Below are positions 8,984-17,848 of a stretch of 64,000 nucleotides of DNA, piece after piece. The position numbers and the translations under genes were made by a program. Within the stretch, counting starts at the first letter, position 1; each line of letters begins with the position of its first letter. This DNA comes from Rugamonas fusca (lineage in GTDB: Bacteria; Pseudomonadota; Gammaproteobacteria; Burkholderiales; Burkholderiaceae_D): NCBI RefSeq assembly GCF_014042365.1, contig NZ_JACEZS010000021.1, forward strand, positions 41,305 to 105,304. Reading direction: 5' to 3'. The notes under the pieces are model-generated. The model worked only from the letters and a program-made list of their open reading frames with translations. It was not told where the DNA came from and ran no database searches.

Positions 8984-9120
8984 GCTCGGTCGAAAGAGAG
9001 GATAGGGTGTTGACGAGAACGCAATATTAGCGCAACGCAAGCTTACCTGCATCTCGATAGTTCAGCCCGTCTACTGTTGTAATTGCGACTAAATATTGCC
9101 CCAGTGGCACATTTATCCGC

Positions 9121-9150
9121 TTGGCAACATCTATTTGTGAAAAGTATAAT
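9121..9150 (+). promoter_or_regulatory. Strong sigma70-type promoter between the two MCP genes
   Basis: A -35 TTGGCA (9121-9126), an 18-bp spacer and a perfect -10 TATAAT (9145-9150) predict a start near 9157. It drives the plus-strand MCP or a short leader RNA. No FliA-type flagellar promoter is seen, although chemoreceptor genes often have one. Confidence 0.7.
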
Positions 9151-9196
9151 GCGGCCCGCCGCGAACATGTTGTCAGCCATGCGGCGCCTAACTGCG

Positions 9197-9226
9197 GAGC
9201 AAGCCACGGCTTGCTCTTTGTTTTTT
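9197..9226 (+). terminator. Intrinsic-terminator-like hairpin in the MCP leader
   Basis: GAGCAAGC (9197-9204) pairs with GCTTGCTC (9209-9216) around a CACG loop and is followed by TTTGTTTTTT. It sits between the strong promoter and the ATG at 9243, so transcription would either stop after about 70 nt or read through into the MCP gene. It may be an attenuator or the end of a small RNA. Confidence 0.75.
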
Positions 9227-9242
9227 CAGCCGGATCTAGACT

Positions 9243-10862
9243 ATGAAATTTGATAACTTAAAGATAGGCCACCGCCTCGGCATCCTGGCCACGTTCCTGA
9301 TCGCGGCCATGCTGGCCGTGGGCGCGGCCGGTTGGTGGACCTTCAGCGCCATGGGCGCGCGCGGCGCGCAGGAAGTGGAGCGCGAAGAACGGCTGGTGAT
9401 GGCGGTGGACGCGGCGCGCGGCGCCCAGGTGGAATTCAAGAAGCAGGTCCAGGAGTGGAAGGACACGCTGCTGCGCGGCGGCGACCCGGCCGCGTTTGAC
9501 AAGTACAGCAAGGCCTTCGCGCACCAGCACACGCTGACCCAGGCGCGCCTGGCGACGCTGAAGACGGAACTGGGCCTGCTGGGGCTGGAGGCGCAGCGCG
9601 CCGACCAGGCCATGCAAGCCCACCAGACCCTGTTTGGACTATACCAGCAGGCGCTCCAGCAATATGATGGCGCCCATCCCGACAGCGCCCACGCGGTCGA
9701 TGGCCTGGTCAAGGGTATGGACCGTCCCGTCAACCAGCAGATCGATGACATTGTCGCTTATGTGCAGCAGCAGGCGCACGGTTCGATGGCGGCCGCGCGC
9801 GCCGAGTTTGCGGCGCGCGGCGTGGCCGGCAGCCGGGAGTTGCTGGCCATGGTGGTCCTGGTCATCGTGGTCGGCACGGCCATGACGGCGTGGCTGGTGC
9901 GCGGCATCGTGCTGCCGCTGCAGCGCGCCATCGGCGTGGCCGAGACCGTGGCCAACGGTGACCTGACCAGCCAGATCGCGGCCGCCGGCGCCGACGAATC
10001 GGCCCAGCTGATGCAGGCGTTGGGTACCATGAACGGCAGCCTGGCGCGCGTGGTGGCGCAAGTGCGGGCCGGCAGCATCGGCATCGAGCTGGCGGCCGGC
10101 GAGATCGCCCAGGGCAATATGGACCTGTCGGCGCGCACCGAGTCGCAGGCCAGCGCCTTGCAGCAGACGGCCGCTTCGATGGTGCAGTTGACGGGCACCG
10201 TGCGCCAGACGGCCGACCATGCGCAGCGTGCCAACCAGCTGGCGCTGGCCGCCTCCGACGTGGCCGCGCGCGGCGGCGAGGCCGTGGCCCAGGTGGTGAC
10301 GACCATGAACGCCATCGACCAGGCCGCGCGCGGCATCGCCGAGATTACCAGCGTGATCGACGGCATCGCCTTCCAGACCAACATCCTGGCATTGAACGCG
10401 GCCGTGGAGGCGGCGCGCGCGGGCGAGACGGGACGCGGCTTCGCCGTGGTGGCGACGGAAGTACGCAATCTGGCACAGCGTTCTGCGGCGGCGGCCCATG
10501 AGATCAAGGACTTGATCGACAATTCGGTGCGCCAGGTGCGCGCCGGCAGCGAGCTGGCCGACCACGCGGGCGCCACCATGCGCGATCTGGTGCACAGCAT
10601 CGGCCAGGTGACGGACATCATGGCCGAGATCAGCGCGGCCAGCCGCGAACAGTCGCAGGGGCTGGAGCAGGTGAGCCGCGCCATGGTGGAGATGGACGGC
10701 GTGACCCAGCAGAACGCGGCATTGGTGGAGCAGGCCGCCGCTGCCGCCGGCGCCATGCGCGACCAGGCTGGCCAGCTGACGGCCGCCGTCACCCAGTTCA
10801 AGCTGGGCGCGAACCACGCTGGCAACGCCGCCAACGCTGGCGTGCGCCGCATCGCGGCCTGA
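9243..10862 (+). CDS. Methyl-accepting chemotaxis protein (Tar-like topology)
   Basis: A 539-residue MCP. TM1 is at about residues 11-33. A periplasmic four-helix-bundle ligand domain follows (about 35-200), then TM2 (LLAMVVLVIVVGTAMTAWLV) and a HAMP domain (RGIVLPLQRAIGVAETVANG). The MA signalling domain has the conserved tip IDGIAFQTNILALNAAVEAA. Ala-Glu/Gln-rich methylation helices flank the tip. There is no C-terminal NWETF-type CheR tether; the protein ends RRIAA. The ligand is unknown. It diverges from the other MCP, with a promoter and hairpin between them, and meets the next LysR gene with a 12-bp gap. Confidence 0.95.
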   Translation: MKFDNLKIGHRLGILATFLIAAMLAVGAAGWWTFSAMGARGAQEVEREERLVMAVDAARGAQVEFKKQVQEWKDTLLRGGDPAAFDKYSKAFAHQHTLTQARLATLKTELGLLGLEAQRADQAMQAHQTLFGLYQQALQQYDGAHPDSAHAVDGLVKGMDRPVNQQIDDIVAYVQQQAHGSMAAARAEFAARGVAGSRELLAMVVLVIVVGTAMTAWLVRGIVLPLQRAIGVAETVANGDLTSQIAAAGADESAQLMQALGTMNGSLARVVAQVRAGSIGIELAAGEIAQGNMDLSARTESQASALQQTAASMVQLTGTVRQTADHAQRANQLALAASDVAARGGEAVAQVVTTMNAIDQAARGIAEITSVIDGIAFQTNILALNAAVEAARAGETGRGFAVVATEVRNLAQRSAAAAHEIKDLIDNSVRQVRAGSELADHAGATMRDLVHSIGQVTDIMAEISAASREQSQGLEQVSRAMVEMDGVTQQNAALVEQAAAAAGAMRDQAGQLTAAVTQFKLGANHAGNAANAGVRRIAA

Positions 10863-10873
10863 GCGCTTCCGCT

Positions 10874-11809
10874 TCAGCCCAGCGATTTAATATAGCGGCC
10901 GTCCTCCTGCGCGCAATAGCTGGCGCAGGCCAGGCGGGCCGCGTTGGCCGCCGCATGCACCACCATCTCCGCGTTGGTGTGCAGGCACATGGAGACGATG
11001 ATGGACGGCGGCTCCGGCTGCACCGGCAGCTGCACGAACTCGCCGCTCTCCAGGTAGCTGCTGACGAACAGGCTGGGAATGGCGGCCACCCCATAGCCAT
11101 CCTTGACCAGCTGGACGATGGCGGCCACCGACGGCGAGCAGGTGATGCGCGTCTGCTCGAGCGGAATGGCGGCCAGGTTGGCCATCTTGCTGACGATTTC
11201 CTCCAGCGCCCGCTGCGGCGCCGTGCCCCGTCCAAAGGTGAGGATGGGCAGTGCCAGCAGGCGCTGATGCAGCCCTTCCTTGCGGCCATCGACCAGTCCC
11301 TTGCGGGCGATCCAGTGCACCGGGTAGGCGGCCAGCGCCTCGGACACGATGTCGCTGCTGTCCACCCCCTCGACCTGCACCACCAGATCCAGCTCGCGGG
11401 CCCGCAGGCGCCGTTCCAGCACGTTGCTGATGTCGACCGCCAGGTCGATTTCCAGTTCCGGATAGTTGGCGTTCATCTCCCGGATGTATTGCGCCAGCCA
11501 GCTGTGCACCACCGATTCGATCACCCCCAGCCTTAGCCGGCCGCGGATGGCGCTGTCCTTGCGGGCCGCCGCTTGCAGGCGGCGGGTGGCGTCCACCACG
11601 GCCTTGGCATGGCTCAGCAGGTATTCGGCTTGCGCCGTGAGGCGGAACTCGCTGGCCTCGCGGTCCACCAGTTCCGTCTGCAATTCCTCCTCCAGCGCCT
11701 TGATGCGCAGCGAAATGGCGGCCGGCGTGGCATGCAGCGCGCGCGCCGTGGCGCGAAAGCTGCGCAACTGGGCGAGCGTGACGAAGGTTTCGAGGAAGCG
11801 TGTGTTCAT
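10874..11809 (-). CDS. LysR-family regulator of the cyclase/oxoprolinase operon
   Basis: A 311-residue LysR protein beginning MNTRFLETFVTLAQLRSFRA, with the recognition region ATPAAISLRIKALEEELQ and an effector-binding domain from about residue 90. It diverges from the hydro-lyase, MFS and 5-oxoprolinase genes across 164 bp of AT-rich DNA. It is therefore the likely activator of that operon, responding to its substrate or an intermediate. CTTAACC (11841-11847) and GGTAAG (11872-11877) form a loose dyad there, but no clean LysR box is evident. Regulator assignment is firm; the target is inferred from layout. Confidence 0.9.
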   Translation of the reverse strand: MNTRFLETFVTLAQLRSFRATARALHATPAAISLRIKALEEELQTELVDREASEFRLTAQAEYLLSHAKAVVDATRRLQAAARKDSAIRGRLRLGVIESVVHSWLAQYIREMNANYPELEIDLAVDISNVLERRLRARELDLVVQVEGVDSSDIVSEALAAYPVHWIARKGLVDGRKEGLHQRLLALPILTFGRGTAPQRALEEIVSKMANLAAIPLEQTRITCSPSVAAIVQLVKDGYGVAAIPSLFVSSYLESGEFVQLPVQPEPPSIIVSMCLHTNAEMVVHAAANAARLACASYCAQEDGRYIKSLG

Positions 11810-11973
11810 GGCCGGCGGGGGAGGGTTGGAGCAAGAATACCTTAACCATAGTCCCGCGCATAGCGTTCAACGGTAAGAAAAACTATACAACAACAGCAAA
11901 AATTACTAGATAGCTCGCTGCACGCTTGAAGATTATTCTTACATCAATCCCCACACCAGCAGCGAGATTGAAC

Positions 11974-12747
11974 ATGACCCCACTCGAATTCCGACACGCG
12001 GTACGCAACGGCCAGTTCCGCCTTCCCACGGCGGGCCAGTGCGGCGCCTACGCCCAGGCCAACCTGGTGATCCTGCCGCAGGCCCACGCCGACGCGTTCC
12101 TGCTGTTCTGCCAGCGTAATCCCAAGGCTTGCCCGTTGCTGGCCGTGGGCGAGCCTGGCCAGTGGAACGTGGCCGCGCTGGGCGCGGACATGGATCTGCG
12201 CGCCGACGTCCCCGGCTACAACATCTACCGCGACGGCCAGCTCGCCTCCCAGCCGCACGCGCTGCATGACGTATGGCGCGACGACCTGGTGGCCTTCGCC
12301 ATCGGCTGCTCGTTCTCGTTCGAGCAGATGCTGATGGATGCCGGCATTGCGCTGCGCCATGTGGAGCAGCGCAGGAACGTGGCCATGTACCGCACCCATA
12401 TCGATAATCAGAAGGCCGGCCCGTTCGGCGGCAAGCTGGTGGTGTCGATGCGGCCGATGAAGGCGCGCGACGCGATCCGCGCGATCCAGATCACCAGCCG
12501 CTATCCCGCCATCCACGGCGCCCCGGTGCACCTGGGCGACCCGGCCCTGATCGGCATCGCCGACATCGCCCAACCTGATTACGGCGACGCGGTGGCCATC
12601 GCCGCCGACGAGCTGCCCGTGTTCTGGGCCTGTGGCGTCACGCCGCAGGAAGCCATACGCGAAGCGCGACTGCCGCTCGTGATCACTCACCAGCCGGGCT
12701 ACATGCTGGTGACGGACATTCCCAACGCCAGCCTGGCCGCGTTCTGA
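11974..12747 (+). CDS. Putative hydro-lyase, D-glutamate cyclase family (YcsI/DUF1445)
   Basis: A 257-residue protein of the UPF0317/DUF1445 (YcsI) family, normally about 260 residues. Recognisable pieces are the start FRHAVRNGQFRLPTAG, then AIGCSFSFEQMLMDAGI, then PFGGKLVVSMRPM, and HQPGYMLVTDIPN at the C-terminus. The family is related to mammalian DGLUCY, a mitochondrial enzyme that converts D-glutamate to 5-oxo-D-proline and water. It opens an operon with an MFS carrier and a 5-oxoprolinase, which fits a role in forming or handling a pyroglutamate-type ring. The ATG at 11974 is preferred over a TTG 48 bp upstream. The exact substrate is inferred. Confidence 0.82.
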   Translation: MTPLEFRHAVRNGQFRLPTAGQCGAYAQANLVILPQAHADAFLLFCQRNPKACPLLAVGEPGQWNVAALGADMDLRADVPGYNIYRDGQLASQPHALHDVWRDDLVAFAIGCSFSFEQMLMDAGIALRHVEQRRNVAMYRTHIDNQKAGPFGGKLVVSMRPMKARDAIRAIQITSRYPAIHGAPVHLGDPALIGIADIAQPDYGDAVAIAADELPVFWACGVTPQEAIREARLPLVITHQPGYMLVTDIPNASLAAF

Positions 12748-12787
12748 ATTCATACCTTAGCACTGATAACAACGACGGAGACAAAGC

Positions 12788-14062
12788 ATGAACACCAGAG
12801 TCATACCCAGCATCGAGCAGGAAGGTTACTTCGCGTGGTTCCACGCCCTGACCGGCAAGGAGCGCCGCACCTTCTGGAGCTGCAAGGTCGGCTACGCGCT
12901 CGACGCGATGGATACCCAATTTCTCAGCTTCGTGATTCCCACACTGATCACCAGCTGGGGCCTGTCCAAGGGCGACGCCGGCCTGATCGGCACCGTCACC
13001 TTGCTCACCTCGGCCATGGGCGGCTGGCTGGCCGGCATCCTGTCGGACCGCATCGGCCGCGTCAAGACGCTGCAACTGACCATCCTGTGGTTCGCCTTCT
13101 TCACCGTGCTGTGCGGCCTGGCGCAGAACTTCAACCAGCTGCTGCTGGCGCGCGGCCTGATGGGCTTTGGCATGGGCGGCGAATGGACGGCCGGCGCCAT
13201 CCTGATCGGTGAGGTGATCCGCGCCAAGGACCGGGGCAAGGCCGTCGGCATGGTGCAGGCCGGGTGGGCCATCGGCTGGGGCGTGTCGGCGCTGCTGTAC
13301 GCGCTCATGTTCTCGCTGCTGCCGCCGGAATGGGCGTGGCGTTCGCTGTTCCTGCTGGGGATCTTGCCGGCCATGTTCGTGATCTTCATCCGCCGCTTCG
13401 TCGATGAGCCGGAACTGTTCGTGGCCCAGCAAAAGCAGCAGGAACGCGGCGCGCAGCGCGCCTCGTTCGCCGAGATCTTTTCGCCGAAGATGCTGACCAT
13501 AACGCTGCGCGCCGTGCTGCTGACCACCGGCGCCCAGGGCGGCTACTACGCCATCACCACCTGGCTGCCCACCTTCCTGAAAACGGAGCGCCACCTGACC
13601 GTGCTGGGCACGGGCGGCTACCTGGCGATGGTGATCGTCGGCTCCTACGTGGGCTACATCGTGAGCGCCTTCCTCACCGACCTGCTGGGCCGCAAGAAGA
13701 ACTTCATCCTGTTCGCACTGGGCTCGCTGTGCATCGCTTTCGCCTACACCCGCTTGCCCGTCACCGACAGCGTGATGCTGTTCCTGGGCTTCCCGCTGGG
13801 CTTCTTCGTGTCCGGCGTGTTCAGCGGCATGGGCGCCTTCCTCACCGAATTGTTCCCGACCCGCGTGCGCGGTTCGGGGCAGGGCTTCAGCTACAACATG
13901 GGCCGCGCCGTGGGCTCGCTGTTCCCGCTGATGATAGGCCTGACCAGCCACACCATGGCCTTGGGTGAAGCGATCGGCCTGTTCGCCGGCGCCGCCTACG
14001 GTGTGATGATCCTGGCCGCATTGACCCTGCCCGAGACGGCCGGCAAGAAGCTGGAAGCTTGA
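12788..14062 (+). CDS. MFS transporter (AAHS-like)
   Basis: A 424-residue, 12-helix major facilitator of the aromatic-acid/sialate:H+ symporter type. The family motif GWLAGILSDRIGRVKTLQL lies between TM2 and TM3, and a second copy (LTDLLGRKKN) lies between TM8 and TM9. FWSCKVGYALDAMDTQFLSF precedes TM1, carrying the acidic D-x-x-D site of these carriers. A GGAG ribosome site lies 9 bp before the ATG. The gene sits 40 bp after the hydro-lyase and 69 bp before the 5-oxoprolinase, so it probably imports the operon's substrate, an acid or amide. The cargo is inferred from context only. Confidence 0.9.
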   Translation: MNTRVIPSIEQEGYFAWFHALTGKERRTFWSCKVGYALDAMDTQFLSFVIPTLITSWGLSKGDAGLIGTVTLLTSAMGGWLAGILSDRIGRVKTLQLTILWFAFFTVLCGLAQNFNQLLLARGLMGFGMGGEWTAGAILIGEVIRAKDRGKAVGMVQAGWAIGWGVSALLYALMFSLLPPEWAWRSLFLLGILPAMFVIFIRRFVDEPELFVAQQKQQERGAQRASFAEIFSPKMLTITLRAVLLTTGAQGGYYAITTWLPTFLKTERHLTVLGTGGYLAMVIVGSYVGYIVSAFLTDLLGRKKNFILFALGSLCIAFAYTRLPVTDSVMLFLGFPLGFFVSGVFSGMGAFLTELFPTRVRGSGQGFSYNMGRAVGSLFPLMIGLTSHTMALGEAIGLFAGAAYGVMILAALTLPETAGKKLEA

Positions 14063-14131
14063 GTCATCAAGTATCGACAGTCGCAACTGAATCAACAGAA
14101 CCAACAGAACCAACTGAAGCGAGACACCATC

Positions 14132-17100
14132 ATGAAAAACGACATCCCCACCCACCAACTGCGCTGGCAATTCTGGGTTGACCGTGGCGGCACCTTCACC
14201 GACATCGTGGCGCGCCGGCCGGACGGCAAGCTGGTCACGCACAAGCTGCTGTCCGAATACCCGGAGCGTTACGACGACGCCGTCACCCAGGGCATGCGCG
14301 AGATGCTGGGCCTGAAGACGGGCGAGCCGTTGCCGGTGGAGCAGATCGAAGTGATCAAGATGGGCACCACGGTCGCCACCAACGCGCTGCTGGAACGGAA
14401 AGGCGCGCGCACGGCGCTGGCCATCACCCGTGGCTTCGCCGACCAGCTGCGCATCGGCTACCAGGACCGGCCAGACATCTTCGCCATGCGCATCGAGCTG
14501 CCCGACCTGATCTACGAGGAAGTGATCGAAGTCGATGAGCGCATCGGCGCACATGGCGCCGTGCTGGAGGCGCCGGACGAGGCAGTGCTGCGCGGGCAGT
14601 TCGCCGCCCTGCGCGCCAAGGGCATAGCCGCCATCGCCATCGTGCTGATGCACGCCTATCGCTATCCGCAGCACGAGCAGCGCCTGCGGGCGCTGGCCGA
14701 GGAGGCGGGCTTCAGCCAGATCTCCGTCAGCCACCAGGTCAGCCCGCTGATGAAGATCGTGGGCCGGGGCGACACGACGGTGGTCGATGCCTACCTGTCG
14801 CCGGTGCTGCGCGACTACGTGGCACGGGTGTCGGCCGACACGGGCGCCGTGCGCCTGATGTTCATGCAATCGAACGGCGGCCTGACGGACGCCAGCCGCT
14901 TCCAGGGCAAGGACGCCATCCTGTCCGGCCCGGCCGGCGGCATCGTGGGCGCCGTGAAAAGCTGCGAGGCGATCGGCCTGAAACAGGTGATCGGCTTCGA
15001 CATGGGCGGCACTTCGACTGACGTGGCCCACTACGACGGCGCCTACGAGCGCGTGTTCGAGACGGTGGTGGCCGGCGTGCGGGTGCGCGCACCGATGATG
15101 CACATTCATACGGTGGCGGCGGGCGGCGGCTCCATCTGCAGTTTCGAGCACGGCCGCTTCAAGGTGGGGCCGGAATCGGCCGGCGCCAATCCGGGGCCGG
15201 CCAGCTACCGCAAGGGCGGCCCGCTGACGATCACCGACTGCAACGTGATGCTGGGCCGTATCCAGCCCGAGCACTTCCCGCACGTGTTCGGCCCCAACGG
15301 CGACCTGCCGCTGGACCGCGACGAAGTGGTGCGCCGCTTCACCGCGCTGGCCGCGCAGATCGAACGCGAGACGGGCACCAGCCTGTCGCCGTCGGCCGTG
15401 GCCGATGGCTTCCTGGCCGTGGCCGTCGATAACATGGCGCAGGCCATCAAGTCGATCTCCGTCGAGCGTGGCTACGACGTGAGCCGCTACGCCATGTGCT
15501 GCTTCGGCGGCGCCGGTGGCCAGCATGCCTGCCGCGTGGCCGACGTGCTGGGCATGACGCAGATCGTGATCCACCCGTTCGCCGGCGTGCTGTCGGCCTT
15601 CGGCATGGGCCTGGCCGACATCCGCGCCATGCGCGAAGCGGCCGTGGAGCAGGTGCTGTCCGAGGCCACGCTGGCCGCGCTGCAGCCGCGCCTGGGCGCG
15701 CTGGCCCGCGAGGCCGGCGCCGAACTGCTGGCGCAGCAGGTGGCGCCGGCCGATATCAAGGTGGAGCTGTGCGCCCGCGTCAAATACCAGGATAGCGATT
15801 CGGCCTTCGTGGTCCCAATCGGCGGCCTGGTGGAGATGGCCGAGGCGTTCGCGATCCAGTACCGTGGCCGCTTCGGCTTCGTGATGGAAGGCCAGCCGCT
15901 GGTGATCGAATCCGTGTCGGCCGAAGCCATCGGCGAAGGCAAGGGCGCCGACTTCGTGATCGAAGTGCCGGCCGGTGAACAGCCCGAAGCGCCGGGCGAG
16001 GTGTTGAGCTACGTCGATGGCCAGACCGTGCCGATCGCGCTGCACGTGCGCGCCGCGCTGCCGGTGGGCAGCCGCATCGCCGGCCCGGCCATCATCCGCG
16101 AGGAGATCGCCACCACCGTGGTCGATGCCGGCTGGAGCGCCAAGGTGCTGCCGGACCACACGCTGCTGCTGGAACGCACCGTGGCCGCCGGCAGCATGCA
16201 CAAGATGACGACGGCCGTGCATCCGATCCACCTCGAAATCTTCAACAACCTGTTCATGGCCATCGCCAAACAGATGGGCACCACGCTGGAGAACACCGCC
16301 TATTCCGTGAACATGAAGGAGCGGCTGGACTTCTCGTGCGCCATCTTCGACCGCCACGGCAACCTGATCGCCAACGCACCCCACATTCCCGTGCACCTGG
16401 GGTCGATGAGCGACAGCGTGCAGTGCGTGATCCGCGAGCATGGCGCCACCATGGCGCCCGGCGACGCCTACGTGCTCAACGTGCCCTACAACGGCGGCAC
16501 CCACCTGCCCGACATCACGGTGGTGAGCCCCGTATTCAGCGCCGAGCACAACGCGCCGCCGTTCACGGTGCGGCCGGAACCGCTGTTCTACGTGGCCGCG
16601 CGCGGCCACCACGGGGACGTGGGCGGCATCACGCCCGGCTCCATGCCGCCCAACAGCACCACCATTTTGGAGGAGGGCGTGCTGCTCGATAACGTCAAGA
16701 TCGTGGACCAGGGTGTGTTCCTGGAGCCGCTGGTGCGCGAACTGTTCGGCGCCGGCCCGTGGCCGAGCCGGAACATCGACCAGAACATCGCCGACCTGAT
16801 CGCCCAGCTGGGCGCCTGCGAGACGGGCGCCAACGAACTGCTCAAGGCCGTGGCCACTTATGGCGAGGACGTGGTGCTGGCCTACATGCAGCACGTGCAG
16901 GACAACGCGGAGGCGGCCGTGCGCCAGGCCATCAGCGGCCTGCGCGACGCCAGCTTCGAGTACGAGATGGACGACGGCGCGCTGCTCAAGGTGAGCCTCA
17001 CCATCGACCACGCCACCCGCAGCGCCACGGTGGACTTCACGGGCACCAGCGCCCAGCGTCCCACCAACTTCAACGCGCCGCTGTCGGTGTGCAAGGCGGC

Positions 17101-17767
17101 CGTGCTGTACGTGTTCCGCACCCTGCTCGACAGCGATATCCCGATGAACGAGGGTGTGCTCAAACCGCTCAACCTGATCATCCCGCAAGGCTCGATGCTC
17201 AATCCCGTGTACCCGGCGGCCGTGGTGGCCGGGAACGTGGAAGTGTCCCAGTACGTGACCGATGCGCTGTACGGTGCGCTGGGGGTGTTGTCGGCCTCGC
17301 AGGGCACGATGAACAACTTCACGTTCGGGAACGAAGAGCACCAGTATTATGAAACCATCGCCGGCGGTTCCGGCGCCGGCCCTGGCTTCAACGGCACGGC
17401 CGCCGTGCAGACCCACATGACCAACTCGCGCATGACCGATCCGGAAGTGCTGGAATGGCGCTTCCCGGTGCTGGTGGAAACGCACGCGATCCGGCGCGGC
17501 AGCGGCGGCGCGGGCCGGCACCAGGGCGGCGACGGCGCATTGCGCCGGATCCGCTTCCTGGAAGCGATGACGGCCAACATCCTGGCCGGCCACCGCCGCG
17601 TGGCGCCGTTCGGCCTCGATGGCGCGGCGGCGGGTGCCTTGGGCCGCAACTGGGTCGAACGCAGCGACGGCAGCGTCGAGCGATTCGGCGCCACCCACAC
17701 GGCCGAAATGCGGGCCGGCGACGTGTTCGCCATCGAAACGCCGGGGGGCGGCGGCTACGGCGTGTAA
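14132..17767 (+). CDS. Fused HyuA-HyuB hydantoinase / 5-oxoprolinase (ATP-hydrolysing)
   Basis: A 1211-residue protein close to the length of eukaryotic 5-oxoprolinase. The HyuA half (residues 1 to about 680) begins FWVDRGGTFTDIVARRPDG. It carries an acetate-kinase/Hsp70-like nucleotide site (GFDMGGTSTDVAHYDG at about 290, SGPAGGIVGAV upstream). The HyuB half begins near residue 695 (HPIHLEIFNNLFMAIAKQMG) and ends GDVFAIETPGGGGYGV. The family opens 5-oxoproline or hydantoin rings with ATP. Prokaryotes often split the halves into two genes; here they are fused. Its place after a cyclase-family gene points to a pyroglutamate-type substrate. D versus L configuration and exact substrate cannot be read from the sequence. 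Confidence 0.93.
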   Translation: MKNDIPTHQLRWQFWVDRGGTFTDIVARRPDGKLVTHKLLSEYPERYDDAVTQGMREMLGLKTGEPLPVEQIEVIKMGTTVATNALLERKGARTALAITRGFADQLRIGYQDRPDIFAMRIELPDLIYEEVIEVDERIGAHGAVLEAPDEAVLRGQFAALRAKGIAAIAIVLMHAYRYPQHEQRLRALAEEAGFSQISVSHQVSPLMKIVGRGDTTVVDAYLSPVLRDYVARVSADTGAVRLMFMQSNGGLTDASRFQGKDAILSGPAGGIVGAVKSCEAIGLKQVIGFDMGGTSTDVAHYDGAYERVFETVVAGVRVRAPMMHIHTVAAGGGSICSFEHGRFKVGPESAGANPGPASYRKGGPLTITDCNVMLGRIQPEHFPHVFGPNGDLPLDRDEVVRRFTALAAQIERETGTSLSPSAVADGFLAVAVDNMAQAIKSISVERGYDVSRYAMCCFGGAGGQHACRVADVLGMTQIVIHPFAGVLSAFGMGLADIRAMREAAVEQVLSEATLAALQPRLGALAREAGAELLAQQVAPADIKVELCARVKYQDSDSAFVVPIGGLVEMAEAFAIQYRGRFGFVMEGQPLVIESVSAEAIGEGKGADFVIEVPAGEQPEAPGEVLSYVDGQTVPIALHVRAALPVGSRIAGPAIIREEIATTVVDAGWSAKVLPDHTLLLERTVAAGSMHKMTTAVHPIHLEIFNNLFMAIAKQMGTTLENTAYSVNMKERLDFSCAIFDRHGNLIANAPHIPVHLGSMSDSVQCVIREHGATMAPGDAYVLNVPYNGGTHLPDITVVSPVFSAEHNAPPFTVRPEPLFYVAARGHHGDVGGITPGSMPPNSTTILEEGVLLDNVKIVDQGVFLEPLVRELFGAGPWPSRNIDQNIADLIAQLGACETGANELLKAVATYGEDVVLAYMQHVQDNAEAAVRQAISGLRDASFEYEMDDGALLKVSLTIDHATRSATVDFTGTSAQRPTNFNAPLSVCKAAVLYVFRTLLDSDIPMNEGVLKPLNLIIPQGSMLNPVYPAAVVAGNVEVSQYVTDALYGALGVLSASQGTMNNFTFGNEEHQYYETIAGGSGAGPGFNGTAAVQTHMTNSRMTDPEVLEWRFPVLVETHAIRRGSGGAGRHQGGDGALRRIRFLEAMTANILAGHRRVAPFGLDGAAAGALGRNWVERSDGSVERFGATHTAEMRAGDVFAIETPGGGGYGV

Positions 17768-17773
17768 TTTTCA

Positions 17774-17807
17774 CCGGCGGCGCGGTCAGGGCTCGCGGCG
17801 CCGCCGG
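17774..17807 (+). other. GC-rich hairpin between 5-oxoprolinase and porin genes
   Basis: CCGGCGGCGC (17774-17783) and its exact complement GCGCCGCCGG (17798-17807) enclose a 14-nt loop. No T-tract follows, so it is not a standard terminator. It may stabilise the upstream mRNA or reduce read-through into the porin gene. Confidence 0.5.
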
Positions 17808-17848
17808 ATACTCCACCGAGCCCGCATCACACTGGGGACACCAAAAAA

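Noticed and set aside
9157..9242. Possible c-di-GMP (GEMM) riboswitch in the MCP leader
   Set aside because: The conserved GEMM core segments are missing and the leader is too short; only a promoter and terminator-type hairpin are supported.
14085..14120. Short CAACAGAAC-type direct repeats before the oxoprolinase start, considered as a CRISPR or tandem repeat
   Set aside because: Units are 9-10 bp with no spacers and only two or three copies; probably simple-sequence leader DNA.
12683..17698. Very long open frame on the minus strand opposite the MFS and oxoprolinase genes
   Set aside because: It is antisense to three well-identified genes. Its His/Arg/Gln/Val-rich composition is the mirror of GC-rich codons, with no family motif and no ribosome site.
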